From the NCBI RefSeq assembly GCF_900100295.1, contig NZ_FNEV01000004.1:62001-126000 (forward strand): a DNA stretch of 64,000 nucleotides, in the 5' to 3' direction. This document shows positions 23,956 through 32,413 of the stretch, in pieces (positions within the stretch are counted from its first letter, which is position 1; each line of letters begins with the position of its first letter). The notes below the pieces were generated by a model, which saw nothing but the letters and a program-made list of their open reading frames with translations, did not search any database and was not told the origin of the DNA. The position numbers and the translations under genes were made by a program. The stretch is from Salimicrobium halophilum. Lineage in GTDB: Bacteria; Bacillota; Bacilli; Bacillales; Halobacillaceae.

Positions 23956-24885
23956 ATGGATGTAGTAAATAATATTGCCGACCTGATCGGAGATACACCG
24001 CTCGTCAAATTGAATCGACTGGCACCGGAAAATGGAGCCACTATTTACATGAAGCTTGAACGCTTCAACCCGAGCGGCAGCGTAAAAGATCGGGCTGCTT
24101 TCCAGATGATGAAACAGGCTGAAGAAGATGGTCACCTCAAACCGGGTGCAACAATCATCGAGCCGACGAGCGGGAACACCGGAATCGGCCTTGCGATGAA
24201 CGCGGCTGCGCGCGGCTATCATGCCATCTTAGTCATGCCCGATACGATGACGCAGGAACGCATCAACCTGTTGAAAGCGTATGGAGCGGAAATCGTTTTG
24301 ACTCCCGGTAGTGAGAAGATGCCCGGAGCCATCGCAAAAGCGAAAGAACTGACGAAAGAGATCGACAACAGCTTCATGCCGATGCAGTTCGAGAACTTCG
24401 CAAACCCCGATGCCCACCGTCACACGACAGCTGTGGAAATCAAAGAAGCGATGGAAGAGCTCGGAAAACCTCTTTCTGCTTTCGTTTCCACTGCGGGAAC
24501 GGGCGGGACTATCACCGGCACCGGTGAAGAATTGAAGAAATTCTATCCCGACGTAAGCATCCACGTTGCTGAACCTGCAGGGTCCCCTGTTCTCTCCGGC
24601 GGCAAACCTGGAAAGCATAAACTCGTCGGAACAAGCCCGGGTTTCATCCCTGATATTTTGAACCAGGAGATCTATGATGAGATCCTTCAGGTGACAGATG
24701 AAGATGCTTACGACATCACAAGAAGACTAGCCCGTGAAGAAGGGCTCCTTCTCGGAACATCCTGTGGAGCCAGTTGCTGGGCTGCCATTGAAGTAGCCAA
24801 GCGTATGAATCCGGAAGACGTTATTGTCGTCATTGCACCGGACACTGGCGAGCGATACCTCTCCGGGGATCTATTCAGATATTAA
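23956..24885 (+). CDS. cysK: Cysteine synthase (O-acetylserine sulfhydrylase)
   Basis: 309 residues. The PLP lysine lies in NPSGSVKDRAA, and the substrate loop PTSGNTGIGLA and phosphate-binding GTGGTITG are intact; the C-terminal GTSCGASCWAA is conserved. It makes cysteine from O-acetylserine and sulfide. It starts 15 bp after ypmS and ends at a strong terminator, so it is likely cotranscribed with ypmR-ypmS. No S-box or T-box precedes it. Whether it is the main CysK or a paralog cannot be told here. Confidence 0.93.
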   Translation: MDVVNNIADLIGDTPLVKLNRLAPENGATIYMKLERFNPSGSVKDRAAFQMMKQAEEDGHLKPGATIIEPTSGNTGIGLAMNAAARGYHAILVMPDTMTQERINLLKAYGAEIVLTPGSEKMPGAIAKAKELTKEIDNSFMPMQFENFANPDAHRHTTAVEIKEAMEELGKPLSAFVSTAGTGGTITGTGEELKKFYPDVSIHVAEPAGSPVLSGGKPGKHKLVGTSPGFIPDILNQEIYDEILQVTDEDAYDITRRLAREEGLLLGTSCGASCWAAIEVAKRMNPEDVIVVIAPDTGERYLSGDLFRY

Positions 24886-24890
24886 AAGAT

Positions 24891-24934
24891 AAAGACCTGT
24901 ACGGGAAGACGACTTCCTGTACAGGTCTTTTTTG
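24891..24934 (+). terminator. cysK terminator
   Basis: AAAGACCTGTACGGGAAG pairs with CTTCCTGTACAGGTCTTT around a 4-base loop, with one bulge and a T-run following. Confidence 0.9.
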
Positions 24935-24948
24935 TAAAAGTCGTATGA

Positions 24949-25095
24949 GACACTTTTCCCTATAGAAAATAGAAAAACGGCTTATAACTTATGAATTCAG
25001 CTATCTTTCCAAAAGCTACAGCTTAAACTATGCCATGAAATTTTTTATAAGGCGCTTTTGACTTAACCACTTCGAAAACTACCTCATATCCGATC
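24949..25095 (+). repeat. Family 2 repeat sequences
   Basis: GTATGAGACACTTTTCCC near the start, then TTTTTATAAGGCGCTTTT and GAAAACTACCTCATA further on. The blocks match those at 22.19-22.24 kb. No gene is seen in the stretch between cysK and the next gene. Confidence 0.6.
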
Positions 25096-25113
25096 AAGCT
25101 CGCTCTGATTCTC

Positions 25114-25725
25114 CTAAATCCGGTAAAAATCCCGGAAACGAAGGTGCCATCCCATATGGAAAGAAGTGATCCTCAAAGCGATGACAGCAACAAACAGACT
25201 ATACATCTGCACGACACTATCGAGATTCACCCATCCCATACCGACGACAAATCCCGCTGCCATCGCCCATACAGCATAGATCTCCTGGTGCAGAACCATC
25301 GGACGTCTTTGCGCAAGCACATCACGCGTCATCCCTCCCCCTACGCCGGTAAGAAGAGCAGCGAACATCACACCTCCGAGCGGAAACCCTTGATCCATCG
25401 CGAACATGGCCCCGCCAATCGCAAACGCCGATAACCCGATCGCATCCGTGTAAACGTTCCATCGGTCCATGAACATGACCCAGCTTTTCGGAAAGAAATA
25501 CGCTACCGTAATCGTTGCGATCCCCACATAGAAGAAGATTCCCTGCTCCCATACGTGTACAACCGGCACGTCCAAAGCGATGTTCCGTATAATCCCTCCG
25601 ACAAAAGCTGTAGCCAACCCTAGCATATACGTGCCGAAAATATCATAACGCTCACTCATAGCTACAATCGCTCCACTGAACGCAAAAGCCATGACCGCGA
25701 TCATATTCAAAATATCCCAGGCCAT
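25114..25725 (-). CDS. TRIC-like cation channel family protein (UPF0126/YvgT type)
   Basis: 203 residues from the ATG at 25725 (RBS GGGGGA). Six to seven membrane helices in two repeats. Each repeat carries the glycine-rich signature: AFSGAIVAMSERYDIFG, then GGIIRN; and AIGGAMFAMDQG, then GVGGGMTRDVLA. Bacterial homologs of the trimeric intracellular cation channel family conduct monovalent cations. The role in this cell is not known. It is divergent from the dioxygenase gene. Confidence 0.85.
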   Translation of the reverse strand: MAWDILNMIAVMAFAFSGAIVAMSERYDIFGTYMLGLATAFVGGIIRNIALDVPVVHVWEQGIFFYVGIATITVAYFFPKSWVMFMDRWNVYTDAIGLSAFAIGGAMFAMDQGFPLGGVMFAALLTGVGGGMTRDVLAQRRPMVLHQEIYAVWAMAAGFVVGMGWVNLDSVVQMYSLFVAVIALRITSFHMGWHLRFRDFYRI

Positions 25726-25791
25726 CGTCTTCCCCCATCCTTTCTGTCTGTTTGGAAATATATCACACTTTCCTTCCAAGGAGGAGGATCT

Positions 25792-25820
25792 TTGACTTTT
25801 TTCTTTTTTTCTATTATAAT
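25792..25820 (+). promoter_or_regulatory. Promoter of the dioxygenase gene
   Basis: TTGACT, 17-bp spacer, TATAAT, followed directly by the operator palindrome. Confidence 0.85.
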
Positions 25821-25838
25821 TATCTTGAATTCAAGATA
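25821..25838 (+). promoter_or_regulatory. MhqR-type operator
   Basis: Perfect 18-bp palindrome TATCTTGAATTCAAGATA at the transcription start. It closely resembles the MhqR (MarR-family) box of Bacillus subtilis, which controls quinone-responsive dioxygenases. No mhqR gene is in this window. Confidence 0.75.
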
Positions 25839-25853
25839 AAAGGAGGCGATCCC

Positions 25854-26804
25854 GTGGAAATCAAAGGGATTCACCACGTATCAGCCATTACCAAATATGC
25901 TCAGGACAACTACGATTTCTATACAGAAGTGATGGGACTCCGTCTCGTCAAGAAAACGGTCAATCAGGACGACCCTTCCATGTACCACTTATTCTATGCA
26001 GATGCGGAAGGGAATCCAGGAACGGATTTCACATTTTTTGAAATACCGATGCTCGGAAACACGTACGAAGGGACCAATAGCATCTCTACGACCTCTCTTC
26101 GCGTACCGAGCGATGAAGCTCTCTCCTTTTGGCAAAAAAGATTGGAAGAAGACGAGCTTTCCGTAGAACCGATCATTACGCGCTTCGGACGTCAGATGTT
26201 ATTTTTCCGTGACCCGGAAGACCAGCGTCTCGCACTCGTCTCTGATGAAAATAATCAGGGCGTAGCTCCCGGTGTGAGACAGGAAACGGACGATATCCCA
26301 TATGAGTATGCTATTCAGGGACTTGGTCCTGTCTATTTCACCGTGCCTGCCCTGGAGCCGACAGAACAGATTCTTGTTGACATTCTCGGATTCGAAAAGA
26401 TAGATGAGGAGGAGAATATCCACCGTTTCTCAGCAGGAGAAGGTGGAACCGGAGCGGAAATCCACGTAATCGAGGATAGCTCCCTTCCTCGGGAACGTCC
26501 TGGTAAAGGAAGCGTCCATCATGCCGCTTTTCGGGTGCATGACAAAGATGAGCTGGAGAAATGGGTCCAGCGTATCCAGGAGGCTGGTCTTGTGAACTCA
26601 GGACTCGTCGATCGTTACTATTTCCAGTCACTTTATTTCCGTGAGCCGAACCATATTCTTATCGAATTAGCAACGGACGGTCCCGGCTTCGACACTGATG
26701 AACCGATGGATTCCCTTGGTGAAAGCCTCGCCCTTCCGCCTTTCCTTGAAGAAAGACGAGAGGATATCGAAAATAATCTGAAGCCGCTCCACTCTAAAAA
26801 ATAA
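25854..26804 (+). CDS. mhqO: VOC-family ring-cleaving dioxygenase (MhqO/MhqA-like)
   Basis: 316 residues from a GTG at 25854 with AAAGGAGG upstream; the frame continues back to 25752 but through the promoter and operator. Two vicinal-oxygen-chelate domains. Metal-ligand candidates are His in IKGIHHVSAIT, His in GSVHHAAFRV and Glu in NHILIELATD. MhqO-type enzymes open the ring of hydroquinones or related compounds, giving quinone resistance. The operator upstream supports that role, but the actual substrate is not proven. Confidence 0.88.
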   Translation: MEIKGIHHVSAITKYAQDNYDFYTEVMGLRLVKKTVNQDDPSMYHLFYADAEGNPGTDFTFFEIPMLGNTYEGTNSISTTSLRVPSDEALSFWQKRLEEDELSVEPIITRFGRQMLFFRDPEDQRLALVSDENNQGVAPGVRQETDDIPYEYAIQGLGPVYFTVPALEPTEQILVDILGFEKIDEEENIHRFSAGEGGTGAEIHVIEDSSLPRERPGKGSVHHAAFRVHDKDELEKWVQRIQEAGLVNSGLVDRYYFQSLYFREPNHILIELATDGPGFDTDEPMDSLGESLALPPFLEERREDIENNLKPLHSKK

Positions 26805-26819
26805 CCGTTTCCTTTGACT

Positions 26820-26867
26820 ACCTTCTTTCAGTAAAGGGTACACCTTTACTAGAAAGAAGGTGTTTTT
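26820..26867 (+). terminator. Hairpin terminator abutting the TspO-like start codon
   Basis: Arms 26820-26837 and 26843-26861 form a 17-bp stem with a small bulge and 5-base loop. GTTTTT follows and then the ATG at 26868. The only RBS for the next gene (GAAGGTG) lies in the 3' arm. Confidence 0.75.
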
Positions 26868-27590
26868 ATGAAGAAGAAATTATTCATCATGTACATAGCG
26901 TTCTTCGTTATGGTAGCTATGAACGTGCTCGCGAACATTCTTCCATTGAACGGTTACACAACCGGCGAGGTTTCGAATATGTATACCGTCTACTTCACTC
27001 CCGCCGGATTCACGTTCAGTATATGGAGCATCATTTACCTTTCACTATTCTATTGGCTCCTCACTTTTACCTTGAAAAAACAGGAGCTGACGAACTCTCT
27101 GTTTCTTCTATTCCTATTAACGTGCCTATTCAACATTTCCTGGATAGTGCTATGGCACTTTCTCTTCGACGGCATCGCTCTCTTGAATATCACCCTTCAC
27201 TTGTTGTCCATCTATGCTCTGTATCAGGCTCAGCGGTTGGTGAATCCAAAGCGTCGATACGTCTTCCCTATATCGATCTATCTCGGCTGGATCATCGTCG
27301 CTACGCTCACGAATGCTCAGTACTGGCTGGTCGCAAGTGTTGAGATCAGCAGTCTTCTACACTGGATCATCGCTTATGCAGCACTTGTTTTGGTGGGGCT
27401 GGCAGGGGTGTATTTCCTTAAAATCGAGAAAAATGTAGTCGTGCCGTTTGTATTCATCTGGTCCGCATTCGGCATAGCTATAAAAAATTACTCCGAGAAC
27501 CTCTTATTTACGCTTGCTACCTTCCTTTTGCTTATCTTTCTAACACTGGCCATTCTCAACTATTTGATTGCATATGGAAGAAAGAAGTAG
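26868..27590 (+). CDS. TspO/MBR-like membrane protein
   Basis: 240 residues with seven to eight membrane helices. FTPAGFTFSIWSIIYLSLF is the signature of a long Firmicute branch of the TspO/MBR (tryptophan-rich sensory protein) family, which is larger than the 5-helix TspO. Homologs bind porphyrins or other hydrophobic ligands, but this branch is uncharacterised. Its RBS and start are tied to a strong hairpin, so expression may be conditional. Confidence 0.8.
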   Translation: MKKKLFIMYIAFFVMVAMNVLANILPLNGYTTGEVSNMYTVYFTPAGFTFSIWSIIYLSLFYWLLTFTLKKQELTNSLFLLFLLTCLFNISWIVLWHFLFDGIALLNITLHLLSIYALYQAQRLVNPKRRYVFPISIYLGWIIVATLTNAQYWLVASVEISSLLHWIIAYAALVLVGLAGVYFLKIEKNVVVPFVFIWSAFGIAIKNYSENLLFTLATFLLLIFLTLAILNYLIAYGRKK

Positions 27591-27632
27591 AATAGAAAGA
27601 AGACACACGTTAAGGAAGGAATCGATATTTCT

Positions 27633-28484
27633 ATGAAAAATCAAGAAAGCGTAGAAACATTTCAGTCGCTGAGGAAAGCATCTGAAAAAATATTCGAGCT
27701 GATCACGAGTCACCTTAATGTCCAATCAGCCTACGTCGCAAAGCGCGGGGACACAGCGATGACCGTCCTAAGCTCTCATAACAATAAAGAAGAACTTGTA
27801 CCGGAAGGACTAGAAGTCGAATACAGCGGGGCTGTTTGTCGCGTAGTCATCAACGGCGAAAACAACACCTTCAACTCGAGCAACACGATGGGGGATGAAT
27901 TGACCAGAGAGCTGGAAGTCGCAAACGATTTGGAGATGAAAGGGTTTCTCGGCGTTACCCTTCGCGACCAGAAGGGTGAAATCTTCGGTACGCTGTGCGT
28001 TCTGGATCAGGAAGAGAAAAACTTTTCAGAGGAAGACGTAGAATTTCTCCGGTCCATTGCTAATATTCTCTCTTATTTGATTGAGCTCGACTATACACAG
28101 TTCAATATGTCCTTGTTAAATGTGCCGATACTCCCTATCACACAAGGAGTTTCCGTTCTGACACTGCAGGGAATCGTGGACGACGAAAGAGCCGACAAAC
28201 TGACAGCCGATGTGCTTCGGTACGCCGCTCAACACGAAATCGATTATTTTATCATCGAATTATCCGAACTTGTCGTCCTGAACGGAAAGTTCCCCTATGT
28301 CGTCGTGGAAATCCTGCAGGCCCTTCAGGTTATGGGAATCATTCCGATTCTCACAGGGATCACCCCGTCCATCGCTATGCAGGAATCAGGGCTTGATGCT
28401 TTAAGAAACCTGCGCATCAAAACCGTCTCGAACGTCGAAGAAGCCCTTGAATACATAGGTTTCTCTCTTATCGAATCAAAATAA
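27633..28484 (+). CDS. GAF-STAS protein (RsbR-paralog-like)
   Basis: 283 residues. The N-terminal GAF domain (about 15-150) includes GFLGVTLRDQKGEIFGTLCVLD. The C-terminal STAS domain (about 165-275) includes LTLQGIVDDERADKL and GIIPILTGITPSIA, as in RsbR-type stressosome proteins. The positions of the phosphorylatable threonines of RsbR are not clearly kept (VVLNGKFPYVVVEIL where RsbR has VVDT). It may be a stressosome input subunit sensing a small molecule through GAF, or a related solitary regulator. No other rsb genes are near. Confidence 0.8.
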   Translation: MKNQESVETFQSLRKASEKIFELITSHLNVQSAYVAKRGDTAMTVLSSHNNKEELVPEGLEVEYSGAVCRVVINGENNTFNSSNTMGDELTRELEVANDLEMKGFLGVTLRDQKGEIFGTLCVLDQEEKNFSEEDVEFLRSIANILSYLIELDYTQFNMSLLNVPILPITQGVSVLTLQGIVDDERADKLTADVLRYAAQHEIDYFIIELSELVVLNGKFPYVVVEILQALQVMGIIPILTGITPSIAMQESGLDALRNLRIKTVSNVEEALEYIGFSLIESK

Positions 28485-28496
28485 CAACAAGGACGT

Positions 28497-28537
28497 AACA
28501 AGAGCCGTCAGGGATACCCTGACGGCTCTTGTTTTGC
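28497..28537. terminator. Bidirectional terminator
   Basis: Perfect 17-bp stem: arms 28497-28513 and 28517-28533, loop ATA, TTTT on the plus strand and a matching run on the minus strand. It separates the GAF-STAS gene from the aconitase gene. Confidence 0.92.
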
Positions 28538-28541
28538 TTCA

Positions 28542-30488
28542 TTATTTTTCCAGACGATCTTTCACCCAGTTGATCAGACCACCAGTTTCCATAATCTCAA
28601 TCTGACGTTCAGACAGAGCATGTTCCACTTTGATCTTCTTATCTTTACCTTTTACTTCTACTTCAAGTTCATTTCCTTCACGTATCTTATCACGAAGGCC
28701 GGAGAATACGAGGGTATCTCCCTGACTGATTTCATCCCAGTCGCTTTCATTTACGAATGTAAGCGGAAGAACACCGAAGTTGGCAAGGTTCTGCCAGTGG
28801 ATACGGGCAAAGTCCTGGACAATCGCCACTTTCATACCTAAGAAACGCGGTGCTAAGGCAGCGTGTTCACGACTGGAGCCCTGTCCGTAATTCGTACCTC
28901 CGACGACCGCATGTCCGCCGTCATCACGAGCTTCCATCGCACGATCATAATACGTTTCATCCACGATTTCAAAAGTGAACTTACTGATTTCCGGAAGGTT
29001 ACTGCGGTATGGAAGGACACGGGCGCCTCCGGCAAGGATTTCATCCGTAGAAATATCATTGCCCATCTTCAGAAGTACCGGTAGTTCCATATCATTCGGC
29101 AATTCATCCATCTCCGGAATCGAAGCGATGTTCGGACCTTTCACAAGTTCATAGTTCTTCGATTCATCCTCTGACACCGGACGTTCGAGCAGTTGTGTGT
29201 CCACGGTCGGCTGATCAGGCATCTCGACTTTCGGATAATCGAATCCTGCGTTGCGGGGATCAGTGATCTTTCCGAACAACGCTGAAACCGCCGCTGTTTC
29301 CGGGCTACATAGAAAGACACTGTCTTCTTTCGTACCGGAACGTCCCGGGAAGTTACGCGGTGTGGTACGAAGACTGTTTCGTCCCGTAGCCGGAGCCTGC
29401 CCCATACCGATACATCCGTTACAACCGGCCTGGTGCAGACGCGCGCCGGCCTGAAGGAAGTTCGCAATATGTCCGTTCTTCGACATATCGATCAGCATCT
29501 GGCGGGACGTCGGGTTTAAGTCAAGGGAAATCCCTTCTGCAATGTGACGCCCTTCCACGATTTGTGAAGCAATAGCGAAATCACGATACCCAGGGTTCGC
29601 TGAAGACCCGATATAAGACTGATAGATCGGCTCGCCTTCCACTTCGCTCACCGGAACGACATTGCCGGGGCTCGATGGTTTCGCAATAAGCGGCTCCAGT
29701 TCGGAAAGATTGATCTCGTCGTGACGATCATACTCCGCTCCATCGTCCGCTTTCAATTCGATCCACTCGTCTCCGCGACCTTCCTGCGTCATGTAATTCT
29801 TCGTTTCTTCATCAGATGGGAAAACCGTACCGGTAGCACCGAGTTCTGCTCCCATGTTAGCGATGACGTGACGATCCATCGCGGAAAGTTTTTCAAGGCC
29901 TGGACCGTAGTATTCGAATACATGGTTGACCCCGCCTTTCACACCGTGACGGCGAAGCATCTCGAGAATCACATCTTTGGCGCTTACCCAGTCCGGCAAT
30001 TCTCCTGTCACTTTCACGCCCCAGACTTTCGGCATTTTTACGTGGAACGGTTCTCCGGCAATCGCCATCGCCACGTCGATGCCGCCCGCTCCGATTGCAA
30101 GCATTCCCATACAACCGTTCGCGCATGTATGACTATCTGAACCGAGAAGTGTTTTTCCCGGACGCGCCAGACGCTGCATGTGTACCGGGTGGCTGACCCC
30201 ATTACCCGGACGGCTGTAGTACAAACCGAATTTCTTGGCTGCGCTTTCAAGGAACAAGTGGTCATCCGGGTTCTTGCTGTCTTCCTGAATCAGGTTATGG
30301 TCGACATATTGTGCAGAGGCTTCCGTTTTTGCACGGTCGATGCCCATTGCTTCAAGCTCCAACATTACCATCGTACCTGTAGCATCCTGTGTCAGTGTCT
30401 GATCGATGTTCAGACCGATTTCGGATCCAGGTTTCATTTCACCTTCAACCAGGTGATCTTTGATCAATTTTTGTGTGACATTATAACT
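28542..30488 (-). CDS. Aconitate hydratase, short (about 650-residue) type
   Basis: 648 residues from a GTG at 30488, selected because AAGGAGG lies eight bases upstream; the frame continues to an ATG at 30533 without RBS. The Fe-S cysteines sit in GSDSHTCANGCMGM and HQAGCNGCIGMGQ. The substrate-binding NYGQGSSREHAAL loop lies in the C-terminal swivel domain. It is far shorter than the roughly 900-residue CitB/AcnA of Bacillus. It belongs to the aconitase branch found in many anaerobes. It probably isomerises citrate to isocitrate, but homoaconitate or methyl-aconitate activity cannot be excluded. Monocistronic. Confidence 0.85.
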   Translation of the reverse strand, partial: SYNVTQKLIKDHLVEGEMKPGSEIGLNIDQTLTQDATGTMVMLELEAMGIDRAKTEASAQYVDHNLIQEDSKNPDDHLFLESAAKKFGLYYSRPGNGVSHPVHMQRLARPGKTLLGSDSHTCANGCMGMLAIGAGGIDVAMAIAGEPFHVKMPKVWGVKVTGELPDWVSAKDVILEMLRRHGVKGGVNHVFEYYGPGLEKLSAMDRHVIANMGAELGATGTVFPSDEETKNYMTQEGRGDEWIELKADDGAEYDRHDEINLSELEPLIAKPSSPGNVVPVSEVEGEPIYQSYIGSSANPGYRDFAIASQIVEGRHIAEGISLDLNPTSRQMLIDMSKNGHIANFLQAGARLHQAGCNGCIGMGQAPATGRNSLRTTPRNFPGRSGTKEDSVFLCSPETAAVSALFGKITDPRNAGFDYPKVEMPDQPTVDTQLLERPVSEDESKNYELVKGPNIASIPEMDELPNDMELPVLLKMGNDISTDEILAGGARVLPYRSNLPEISKFTFEIVDETYYDRAMEARDDGGHAVVGGTNYGQGSSREHAALAPRFLGMKVAIVQDFARIHWQNLANFGVLPLTFVNESDWDEISQGDTLVFSGLRDKIREGNELEVEVKGKDKKIKVEHALSERQIEIMETGGLINWVKDRLEK

Positions 30489-30586
30489 CACACAAAACCC
30501 CTCCTTATCAAAATAGAATTCTTCTATGTTCATGGTGCCTCCTACAACTTTACCCGAATTCTTGGAAAATTACTCATGGGATTGAA

Positions 30587-30837
30587 GAAAAGCGGATCAC
30601 CCCGCTTAGAAACTTCAGCCATAAGCAACTTGGTCAACGAAAGGCGCTCTCCCTTTCTTTGATTCAAGTTGCTTATGGCTCGAGTTTCTGGGTGATGCAG
30701 CTAGACAAGGAAAAGCGGAGAAGAACATTTAGAAGTTCAAATATAAGCAGACGAGCCTCGCTTCGGGCGTTCTTTCCCGAAACTGGGTTGGCTGCTTATA
30801 TTTCGGACTTCTGTTTTTAGCAGCTGGATCTGAAAAA
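30587..30837 (+). repeat. Family 1 repeat array, copies J and K
   Basis: Units start with GAAAAGCGG at 30587 and 30710 (period 123). J stem: GCCATAAGCAACTTG with CAAGTTGCTTATGGC. K stem: AATATAAGCAG with CTGCTTATATT, with apical TTCGGG / CCCGAA. It occupies the 504-bp gene-free stretch upstream of the aconitase together with the family 3 copy that follows. Confidence 0.85.
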
Positions 30838-31015
30838 GAAAAGCGGAGACACCTTGATACCAGCTTTGCCCTCCACTCGTGACTCGGCTCGTGCCCTGAG
30901 TGTCCCTGTTCTTAAGTACCGCGACGTTCAGCACCACTTTTTGATTGTGAGTGGTTAGCAACAGCATTTGCGCCCCACTCAAGACAGGAACCACACCCGC
31001 GAACGGCGCACAAGA
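30838..31015 (+). repeat. Family 3 repeat, copy 1
   Basis: It starts with GAAAAGCGGAGACACC, at the point where a third family 1 unit would begin. Its reverse complement matches 59652-59750: GTTCCTGT-TTGAGTG, CGCAAAT and CTGAACGTC blocks in the same order. An open 106-codon frame runs through it on the minus strand, but it has no RBS and no recognisable domain. Confidence 0.6.
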
Positions 31016-31037
31016 GCAAAAGAAAAAGCACCCCCCC

Positions 31038-31550
31038 TCAGGAATGCTTATGATCATAGTACCTATTCAATTCGTCGATCGGATTCTTATGCTCAAGCGT
31101 CAGATAAAGCATCTCTTCGTTCATCCAGCGGTTCACTTCTACGGCATCCACCTCTTCATAGGTTCTGCCATCTGTGAACCGTTCCATCATCTTAAGCGCC
31201 TCATTCATCCGGCCGAGCGTCCGTCGATTATCCGTCTTCGTCAGCGTAATCTTCTTCGATTGCTCCAGAAGATCATCTTTGCTCTCTTCTTTCACATGAA
31301 GCATCTGAAGAAGCTGCTTCAAAGAACCACGTAGCACGTTATCGATATTTTCATATTGCTCTTTTTCAAGTCCGAACAGAATAAGGGTCACCGCTGTACG
31401 GTCATTCATGAGAATGAGCCCTTCCGTGTCTTCTAATACGAATTGATTCATCTGCCAGCGATAAATATCAGGAATGTCCGATTTATCGATTTCTTCCCTA
31501 TCCATTGGTAGAGATTTTGCCAGTTTTTCCGTAACTCCGATTGTAAACAT
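31038..31550 (-). CDS. DUF6933-like protein
   Basis: 170 residues, MFTIGVTEKLAKSLPM onward, with IYRWQMNQFVLEDTEGLILMNDRT and TLILFGLEKEQYENID. This pattern recalls DUF6933 proteins (translated MFTIG-TEKLAK ... W-x-x-N ... LMN). I know of no function. It is monocistronic with a following proline-poor acidic C-terminus. The stop codon lies just beyond the family 3 repeat. Family name is a recollection; treat as hypothetical if not confirmed. Confidence 0.65.
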   Translation of the reverse strand: MFTIGVTEKLAKSLPMDREEIDKSDIPDIYRWQMNQFVLEDTEGLILMNDRTAVTLILFGLEKEQYENIDNVLRGSLKQLLQMLHVKEESKDDLLEQSKKITLTKTDNRRTLGRMNEALKMMERFTDGRTYEEVDAVEVNRWMNEEMLYLTLEHKNPIDELNRYYDHKHS

Positions 31551-31642
31551 TCTCTCTCACCTCGTCTTTTTCTCAGTGTAACATGAACAGCGTGATGGCA
31601 TCGCCTTCTGACCTTCCTCAGGTAGAAAACAATTTTACCGAA

Positions 31643-31678
31643 AAAAGAATAATCCTGCAGTTCATATACTGCAGGATT
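31643..31678 (-). terminator. treR terminator
   Basis: AATCCTGCAG / CTGCAGGATT, 8-base loop, then ATTCTTTTTT on the minus strand. The stem includes the treR stop codon. Confidence 0.88.
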
Positions 31679-32390
31679 ACTTCACCCGTCTCGCGAAGTC
31701 GACGAACTGGAACTTGTCCGGGCGGTGACGCGATTCCGTATACTGGAACAGCGTAGCATCCGACAAATAGACGTAACTCCGGATAACGACCACCTGGGTG
31801 TGTTCCTTCAGGTCGAGATATTTTTTGTCTTCTTCCGTCGCTTCTTCGACGACGATCTGTTTTTTGGCAAAGCTTATCTCAAGACCGAGTTCTTCTTCGA
31901 TGAATTCATAGATGGAAACCTCAGCCACCTCTTTCGTCAGCCCTTTCACGTAGTCCTGACGGAGATAATCTTTATCCAAAATGATGCGTTCGCCGTTGAT
32001 CTCCCGGCTTCGGACAATGTTCCAGACGCGTATGTCTTCCTCACACCCAAGAGCCTTCTGAAGTTCTTCACCGGGTTCTGAAAGAAAGAGCTGCTCGACG
32101 GTTGTGTGGATATCCCCGCCGAATTGCTCGGATAGTTCTTTAAAGCTCGTAAGACCGGAAACCGGGAATTCGAACTTGCTGTGGTCCAGTACGACCGATC
32201 CCTTCCCACGCACTTTGTGGATGTACCCGTTCTGCACCAGCAGGTTCAATGCCTTTCGGATCGTCTCCCTCGACGTTTCGTACGTTTCTTTCAGTTCGTG
32301 CTCAGACGGAAGGATTTCACCGGGGTGGTATTCGCCGCGCTGAATCTGCCGAACGAGATCATTGTAGATTGTAAGAAATTTATTCTGCAT
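31677..32390 (-). CDS. treR: Trehalose operon repressor (GntR family)
   Basis: 237 residues. The N-terminal winged HTH has the GntR pattern (GEYHPGEILPSEHELKETY, then SRETIRKALNLLVQNG). The C-terminal UTRA domain binds the effector, trehalose-6-phosphate in Bacillus. It ends the treP-treA-treR cluster. Sites of the TreR form (TTGTATATACAA) lie upstream of treP, which fits autoregulation of the operon. Confidence 0.93.
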   Translation of the reverse strand: MQNKFLTIYNDLVRQIQRGEYHPGEILPSEHELKETYETSRETIRKALNLLVQNGYIHKVRGKGSVVLDHSKFEFPVSGLTSFKELSEQFGGDIHTTVEQLFLSEPGEELQKALGCEEDIRVWNIVRSREINGERIILDKDYLRQDYVKGLTKEVAEVSIYEFIEEELGLEISFAKKQIVVEEATEEDKKYLDLKEHTQVVVIRSYVYLSDATLFQYTESRHRPDKFQFVDFARRVK

Positions 32391-32413
32391 ATTTTTTCAC
32401 CATAGTCAGTATA

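Noticed and set aside
25726-25791. Possible fluoride or other riboswitch before the channel gene
   Set aside because: Too short, and no conserved aptamer blocks are visible.
30737-31057. 106-codon minus-strand frame across family 1 and family 3 repeats
   Set aside because: No RBS or known domain. Its 3' part is repeat sequence also present without a matching frame near 59.7 kb. Treated as repeat DNA.
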